Part shown: positions 59,246 to 64,000 of the stretch, piece after piece
How positions within the stretch are numbered: the first letter of the stretch is position 1
Layout: every line of letters starts with the position of its first letter
DNA from: Bacteroidales bacterium KHT7
GTDB taxonomy: Bacteria > Bacteroidota > Bacteroidia > Bacteroidales > Bacteroidaceae
Direction: 5' to 3'
Length of the DNA stretch: 64,000 bases
NCBI GenBank assembly: GCA_900102385.1
Contig: FNBQ01000013.1
Span: forward strand, 50,444 to 114,443
The notes under the pieces: model-generated
The model's input: the letters and a program-made list of their open reading frames with translations, nothing else
Database searches by the model: none
What the model was told of the DNA's origin: nothing
Made by a program: the position numbers and the translations under genes

Positions 59246-61474
59246 TCAGAATTGCTCTATTACCGCCTTGCTCAAGTCCATCTCGTCGGTACACTCAACA
59301 TCGTCCATGTACATCGGAATCTGCGCGCCCTTGCGCACGAAAACCGGCATTTCATCGAGCGGAACATCAACATTTTTCAACCATCGTCCACCGCTGACGG
59401 TCTCGCGACTGAAGAAATCAACCCATTCGCCCTCAGGCAGATAGATATCGCGACGGTTGTCGCTGTTCATCACCGGAGCAACAAGGAAGTCGTCGCCAAA
59501 CATATATTCGTCGTCGATATGCCAGCAAATAACATCGTCAGGGTTGCTGAAGATGAGCGCGCGAAGCATAGGATATCCCGTCTCGGTTGTCTTGCGAGCC
59601 TGCTCCATGATGTAAGGCATGAGCTGATAGCGCAACTTCCACCATTTCTTTACGATTGGCGCGATGTTAGGATATTCCCACGGCTCGCGCTTGCATGTGC
59701 CGTGATAGCGCATGTGCGACGAGAACACGCCGAACTGAGTCCAGCGGACGTAAATCTGCTCGTCGAGCGGCGAGTTCATGAAGTTTGGCAGACTGTGGAA
59801 GCCCGGCACATCGTGACTCCAGAAGGCAAATCCGCTGAGTCCGAAGTGCAGACCGCCTTTCAACGAGCCTGCCATACCGTCCCACGAATGGGCTGAGTCG
59901 CCGCCCCAATGCAGCGGATACCTCTGGCATCCAGCCCACGCACTACGCGCCCACACAATGCCGTCGCCCGTAACATCTTTCGTAATCTCGTAAGCCGCCT
60001 TGTGATAGAGCAGCGCGTAGATATTATTCAACAATTCGGGCTTCATGCCATGATACTTGGCATCCATGTGTATGTTCTCGCCAAAATCGGTCTTTATGCA
60101 CGCCGCTCCCATCTCCAGCAGGTTCTTCAGCAGACCTTTGTACCACTCAACAGCCTTTGGGTAAGTAAAGTCGATGGTTCCGGCATAGTCGAGCGCAGAG
60201 AAGTTACTGCCCTCGCTGTCCTGCTTCTTGGTAAGCGGACCGATATAGTTGTTCTCCCTTGCCTCGTCTATCTGCTCGGCATTCTCGGCAACGTACGGAA
60301 GCTGCCACAGCGATACGCGGAAGCCTTGCTTCTTCAGGTCGCCCATGAATTTCTTAGGGTCTGGGAATCGCTCGTCGTTGAACTTCCACTCGCAAAGCCA
60401 GTCGGTCTTGAACCATCCTGTATCGAGGTGGATAACGTCGCACGGATAATGCTCGGCACGCAGACGGTTGCAAATGCTGTTCACCTCGTCTGCGCTGAAA
60501 TATGTCATTCGGCTCATCCAGATGCCGAAACTCCACAGCGGAAGCATCGGCGGGAAGCCTGTTATGCATCGGTAATTGTACAAGATTCGTTCGGGATTTT
60601 CGCCGCCGATGATGAAGGCATCTATCTGCGGATATTCGTTAAGGAACTGGACCGAACGCGTTGAATGGTCGGCAAGCGACAACTTGCAATGGGCACAAGT
60701 GTGATAGAAAACGCCATACATCCTGCTGCTTATGTAGAACGGAATATTCTTGTAGCAACGGCGGTTGTTCACGCCCTGTCCGTCCTGATTCTTCAGCTGG
60801 AAGGTGCGGCCGCTCAAATCCATCTTTGTGAATCGCTCGCCTGTTCCGCAGAAACACTCGTCGGGTTGGCACTCGAACGAGAGCGTTACGGCATCGTTCT
60901 TGCCGTCGCGCTTTACCAACGCCAGCGGAAGGGCATCGTATCGCGGCGGAGAGAAATGGTCGTAGGCACTCAGTCTCACGCTCTTGCCCTGCGGAGTTCT
61001 GTCGCCCTCGGGATATATAGTAATGTCTACCGTGCTCTGCGGCTCTGGAAGCAAATCGCTCCAGTGTTCGAGCACGGGCTTGCTACAATCAATCTGTGCA
61101 TATCGTCCGCCCTCGCCCACGATGCTGAACACATCGCCGTCTTTCTCTATGCGCAACGGAATCTTCTTTACCGACGGATGCCAGCACAGCATATCGTCGT
61201 TGTCGCTGCACTCTTCGTCGTTGAACGATGAGAACAGTCGCACAGAGCTGTTGCTGTACGCTCTGATTTTCAGCACATAATTTTCCTGTGCTGCCGATTC
61301 GTCTGCCTGCATATCGTTTGCAAGCACCTGTTTCTGAAAAGGAATTGTTATCCAAACATCTCCGTCTTTTTCTCTTATATCCGAAGGCGCATAAGCCTTC
61401 CACAACGATTCGTCTTGCTTTAAATTTATGTCGAAGTCAAGAAAATCGAACAAATGATAGTTGGTTTGTTTCAT
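59246..61474 (-). CDS. GH31 family glycoside hydrolase (YicI-type alpha-xylosidase-like)
   Basis: 742 residues from the ATG at 61474; a GTG-initiated frame 10 codons longer is less likely. There is no signal peptide, so it acts in the cytoplasm. The catalytic nucleophile is Asp463 in ACIKTDFGE and the acid/base Asp526 in HWGGDS. The KTDFGE form, and the LSGFAFWSHDVPGF stretch, are those of alpha-xylosidase YicI rather than of alpha-glucosidases, which have KxDMNE/WNDMNE motifs. It likely removes alpha-linked xylose (or a similar residue) from imported oligosaccharides such as isoprimeverose. First gene of the operon with the fusion enzyme and SSS transporter. Confidence 0.92.
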   Translation of the reverse strand: MKQTNYHLFDFLDFDINLKQDESLWKAYAPSDIREKDGDVWITIPFQKQVLANDMQADESAAQENYVLKIRAYSNSSVRLFSSFNDEECSDNDDMLCWHPSVKKIPLRIEKDGDVFSIVGEGGRYAQIDCSKPVLEHWSDLLPEPQSTVDITIYPEGDRTPQGKSVRLSAYDHFSPPRYDALPLALVKRDGKNDAVTLSFECQPDECFCGTGERFTKMDLSGRTFQLKNQDGQGVNNRRCYKNIPFYISSRMYGVFYHTCAHCKLSLADHSTRSVQFLNEYPQIDAFIIGGENPERILYNYRCITGFPPMLPLWSFGIWMSRMTYFSADEVNSICNRLRAEHYPCDVIHLDTGWFKTDWLCEWKFNDERFPDPKKFMGDLKKQGFRVSLWQLPYVAENAEQIDEARENNYIGPLTKKQDSEGSNFSALDYAGTIDFTYPKAVEWYKGLLKNLLEMGAACIKTDFGENIHMDAKYHGMKPELLNNIYALLYHKAAYEITKDVTGDGIVWARSAWAGCQRYPLHWGGDSAHSWDGMAGSLKGGLHFGLSGFAFWSHDVPGFHSLPNFMNSPLDEQIYVRWTQFGVFSSHMRYHGTCKREPWEYPNIAPIVKKWWKLRYQLMPYIMEQARKTTETGYPMLRALIFSNPDDVICWHIDDEYMFGDDFLVAPVMNSDNRRDIYLPEGEWVDFFSRETVSGGRWLKNVDVPLDEMPVFVRKGAQIPMYMDDVECTDEMDLSKAVIEQF

Positions 61475-61622
61475 TAAATGGTTATGATTATAGTTGAATG
61501 GCACAAATATAACTCAATAATTGTAATTGAAGAAATATTTCGCTTTAAAATCGAGCAGAAAGAACGGATATGTACAAAAACAAAAAAAGATTAAAACTTA
61601 ATGTTTTAACCTTCCTTTTGTG

Positions 61623-61697
61623 TCGGGGTACCAGGATTCGAACCTGGGACCCTCTGTTCCCAAAACAGATGCGCTAACCGGACTGCGCTACACCCCG
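61623..61697 (-). tRNA. tRNA-Pro (TGG), copy 3 (promoter-distal)
   Basis: On minus: acceptor CGGGGTG with TACCCCG, anticodon stem TCTGT/ACAGA and loop TTTGGGA with anticodon TGG, T arm with GGTTCGAATCC. Discriminator A. Identical to the two upstream copies. Confidence 0.96.
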
Positions 61698-61745
61698 AAT
61701 CTTTTTACTTAGAACCAAAAAGTTTTCCAATTGCCCTTTTCCGTG

Positions 61746-61820
61746 TCGGGGTACCAGGATTCGAACCTGGGACCCTCTGTTCCCAAAACAGATGCGCTAA
61801 CCGGACTGCGCTACACCCCG
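61746..61820 (-). tRNA. tRNA-Pro (TGG), copy 2
   Basis: Same 75-base sequence; spacer of 48 bases to the next copy. The spacers differ in sequence but are both T/A-rich. Confidence 0.96.
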
Positions 61821-61868
61821 AAACTTTTTCTTAGTGCCTAAGAATTTTTCTATTTGCTTTTTTCTGTG

Positions 61869-61943
61869 TCGGGGTACCAGGATTCGAACCTGGGACCCTC
61901 TGTTCCCAAAACAGATGCGCTAACCGGACTGCGCTACACCCCG
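61869..61943 (-). tRNA. tRNA-Pro (TGG), copy 1 (promoter-proximal)
   Basis: Same 75-base sequence; 48-base spacer to copy 2. Downstream of the promoter at 61983-62013, so the three are probably one transcript. Confidence 0.96.
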
Positions 61944-61982
61944 AAACAACAATTCTTAAAGCCTTGTTTCTTAAAAGCGGTG

Positions 61983-62013
61983 CAAAGATAAGCACATTTT
62001 TTGAATAAGCAAT
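61983..62013 (-). promoter_or_regulatory. Promoter of the tRNA-Pro cluster
   Basis: TATCTTTG on minus at 61983-61990, 19 bases from ATTG (62010-62013). Predicted start near 61976, 33 bases before the first tRNA. Beyond it, 62014-62315 holds no gene that I can see: AT-rich with no conserved frame, and the small ORFs there are tRNA or spacer shadows. Confidence 0.6.
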
Positions 62014-62315
62014 GTTTTTTAGCGATTTTTTTGCGATATTTTTCAAAATAATCTCCGTCACGCCTTTGTTTATGCACATTCCACACCAGAACTTTATACC
62101 GAATTGCCGCCACCCGACTTTGCAAATATCACATATATAGATATTTTCGGAGAGGTATTATTACGTTTATGCATCAGACAATATCTAACAATACCTAACA
62201 TTTGAGTTTTTCACCCAATTTGTCCACAGTTGTTCCACAAAAGTAATATTTTCGTCTCAAGGAACAGAAAAATTTCATGAGAAATGATAACATTGCTATA
62301 TTTCTAATTTATTTT

Positions 62316-63677
62316 TTAATTCAAATTCTTTTTCTTCCTCCTTTTCTTATCTGCCCTATGTCGCATACGTCTTTTTTCTGCCTTAGTCAACTTTCTATTA
62401 GGTTTATCTTTTGTTTTGTAACGCATCATAAATTCATATAAAAAGTCATCAGCATCAGCATTTCCATTCTGAGTTTTTGGATCTTCTTTTACCTCATGGT
62501 AAGCCGAAAGTGTAAATATTGTTCCATCATTATTTATACCATAACATCCTGAGAAATATTTCCATTTAGACGCAGTAGCAATGTGTTTGTCTCCACATAA
62601 ACAAGTAAACAACACCTGTTTAGTTTGCTTGAGATAAGCAATGAGAATATCTTTTCTCATAACCATTCCATAACAACTTGAATTTGGAATGTTTATATTA
62701 AACGATACAATTAGATCATCACTTTCCATCTTCACAATTCCACGTTCAGCGGTATACAAGTTTAATTTCTTCATCATGTCCACACATGGCATATATACAG
62801 TTGAAGAGAAAGCGTCTTTATCACCAATACCAAGAATTTCTTCCTGAAGCTGTGCCATATATGCCAATTTCGCTTTGCGCTCATTATTGCTAAAACTAGA
62901 AATTTCAATATCTTCTTCCTTGTATTTACTCTTGAAAGAATCAGACCATGGATACTCATTCCACAAATAATCTATTGAGCCACTACACTCCTCTAACCAT
63001 CTACCTTTGAAACTTTGTTTAGAAGCCCATACTGCAAAATCATTTTTATTCTTTTCAGCTACCAATACAGAGTTATAAAAAATAAATTGATTGAGATTAC
63101 CTTTATCTCTATCTTCTGCTTTTCTTGAATCAAAGAAGTATATAGGTATCCATTCTGTACCTTCCGTATCCTTAAACATAGGTATAACTTTTTGAGGTTC
63201 TTGTTCCCAAGAAACAACATTTTTTTCGTCAATCGTAAAACCTCTCATTGAAGCCTCAAACTGGTTACTTAATGCTATTTGAGGGTCTTCTTCATCCAAT
63301 AAGGCTGGGTCAAAAGATGATTTATGGGGTGAATACCACGGATAATTATGTGGAGCGAAAGCTGTTCCAAAACTATTGTATGGAACTTTTACGAAACATG
63401 TATCCATAAGATATGATTCGACTCTAAACAATCCCATCCATTGATATTTCTTGCCTATTCTTTCTGTATCATTATTAAACCTATGATGATCAGGATGTTC
63501 CTTATCTATATAACCCAATTGATTTGTCCATCCAATCTCATCTCTAATGATTTTAATTATACTATTTTGGATAGTAAACATAGAAACACCATCCTTGGCC
63601 GAACGACTCTTATAATAGACATCGCTAAAGGCTGTAGAATTCATATGCAAGGTATATCTACAAAAGTCTGAACCCAT
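62316..63677 (-). CDS. C-terminal fragment of a larger protein of unknown family, 5' end cut by an IS
   Basis: 453 codons from the first ATG (63677), but the frame is open a further seven codons to 63698 where the IS-derived sequence ends (CSGGNMGSDFCRYTLHMNSTAF), and the first residues look like the middle of a domain. So this is probably the 3' part of a gene whose 5' part was replaced by the transposable element. Features: KDG..FTIQNSIIKIIRDEIGWTNQLGYIDK, then NNDTERIGKKYQWMGLFRVESYLMD, a pattern I associate vaguely with the C-terminal part of large ATP-binding proteins. It ends in a very basic tail (LTKAEKRRMRHRADKKRRKKK). I do not recognise it securely, and the gene is strikingly AT-rich. 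Confidence 0.55.
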   Translation of the reverse strand: MGSDFCRYTLHMNSTAFSDVYYKSRSAKDGVSMFTIQNSIIKIIRDEIGWTNQLGYIDKEHPDHHRFNNDTERIGKKYQWMGLFRVESYLMDTCFVKVPYNSFGTAFAPHNYPWYSPHKSSFDPALLDEEDPQIALSNQFEASMRGFTIDEKNVVSWEQEPQKVIPMFKDTEGTEWIPIYFFDSRKAEDRDKGNLNQFIFYNSVLVAEKNKNDFAVWASKQSFKGRWLEECSGSIDYLWNEYPWSDSFKSKYKEEDIEISSFSNNERKAKLAYMAQLQEEILGIGDKDAFSSTVYMPCVDMMKKLNLYTAERGIVKMESDDLIVSFNINIPNSSCYGMVMRKDILIAYLKQTKQVLFTCLCGDKHIATASKWKYFSGCYGINNDGTIFTLSAYHEVKEDPKTQNGNADADDFLYEFMMRYKTKDKPNRKLTKAEKRRMRHRADKKRRKKKNLN

Positions 63678-63705
63678 ATTTCCACCAGAACATAATGATT
63701 AATGA

Positions 63706-64000
63706 TTATCCGCAATTCGCCCTGCCGTTATACAATTTGTGCTCAAACGTAGGCTTATACGAAACGGCAGCGATAACTAACCGGTCGAACATCCTGTCAC
63801 CGAAATATTTACGGTTGAATTTGTAGCAGAATTCATTCAAGTATTCTTGAAGAAACTCCTCCTTGATTCCGTGATACATGTCTGTGAACAACGACTTGGC
63901 GTTTGAAATGGCGATATGTACCCACGGAAGAACCTTTGGAGCATTGCACCCGCGGACCGTCTGCCGTTCCGACTTTGACACAGCTTTCTCGACTGTCGAG
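63706..64000 (-). CDS. IS1595-family (ISXO2-like) transposase, C-terminal part, off the window edge
   Basis: The frame is open from the window edge to the stop at 63706 (98 codons). WVHIAISNAKSLFTDMYHGIKEEFLQEYLNEFCYKFNRKYFGDRMFDRLV is the end of the DDE transposase domain of IS1595/ISXO2 elements, with the conserved HxxISNAK and 'YLQEYLNEFCYRFNRR'-type helix. The element's right end must lie around 63690-63706, against the truncated orphan gene. Only this end is in the window, and I could not delimit its terminal inverted repeat. Confidence 0.85.
   Translation of the reverse strand, partial: STVEKAVSKSERQTVRGCNAPKVLPWVHIAISNAKSLFTDMYHGIKEEFLQEYLNEFCYKFNRKYFGDRMFDRLVIAAVSYKPTFEHKLYNGRANCG

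Noticed and set aside
61831..62079. 82-codon minus-strand ORF with a VRLAHLFWEQRVPGSNPG-like stretch
   Set aside because: It reads through tRNA-Pro copy 1; SNPG-type peptides are the usual artefact of translating a tRNA T arm.

Overview
The window looks like a chromosome segment of a member of the Bacteroidales, most likely Prevotella or a close relative. Four things point there. Many genes are preceded by the Bacteroidetes promoter (TTTG, about 19 bases, TAnnTTTG) and lack Shine-Dalgarno sequences. Several families are typical of the phylum: DUF4293, DUF4835/PorD, DUF3127, the Rpb6-like omega and a Rho with a long insert. A protein carries a type IX secretion (type B) sorting domain. The core gene set is that of a gut or oral Bacteroidales.

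Layout. 1-7.2 kb: sugar kinase end, membrane protein, ABC-F ATPase, Rho and a DASS transporter. 7.2-17.6 kb is the accessory part: a predicted small RNA, a three-gene operon (ClbS-like DUF1706, chorismate-mutase-like/DUF3781 fusion, SAP/DUF6434), a HipBA toxin-antitoxin cassette, a type III restriction-modification operon (res, mod) behind a long structured leader, arrays of 11-bp repeats and a BspA-like LRR protein. 17.7-27.4 kb: trmD; pyrG-yidC; and a peptide-use operon (S9 peptidase, POT transporter, DUF1846). 27.4-30.4 kb: two orphan proteins in repeat-rich intergenic DNA. 30.4-40.8 kb: DUF3127 protein with an SSB-like tail, then one dense same-strand run of dnaN, a DEDDh exonuclease, coaBC, porD-like, recN, a pseudoprotease-TPR protein, tilS and a lipoprotein. 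40.9-53.3 kb: TPR-like secreted protein, uvrA behind a T9SS-sorted protein, LysM/periplasmic-binding protein and PorT-like barrel, a propeller-like orphan, bamD-omega-DUF4293, uvrB and yigZ. 53.3-64 kb: a second predicted small RNA, tRNA-Cys, a Fur-family regulator, a minus-strand operon (GH31, UroD/homocysteine methyltransferase/cobalamin fusion, SSS transporter), three identical tRNA-Pro genes, and a 5'-truncated orphan gene cut by an IS1595-type element that runs off the edge.

The most unusual observations are these. (1) The 5' leader of the type III R-M operon can form several nested helices and two mutually exclusive hairpins, one of them a terminator, 40 bases before mod. (2) The hipBA cassette is bounded by identical 73-bp direct repeats made from the 3' end of the neighbouring res gene, and its promoter carries two matching operator palindromes. 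(3) Several intergenic regions consist of degenerate tandem repeats with an exact 11-bp period, and the same motifs recur at distant places. (4) One polypeptide joins a UroD-type methyltransferase domain to the homocysteine and cobalamin modules of MetH, next to an alpha-xylosidase-like GH31 and an SSS transporter. (5) Two short intergenic units have promoter and terminator but no gene, and are predicted small RNAs.

All calls come from reading the sequence. Family names rest on remembered motifs, not on database searches.
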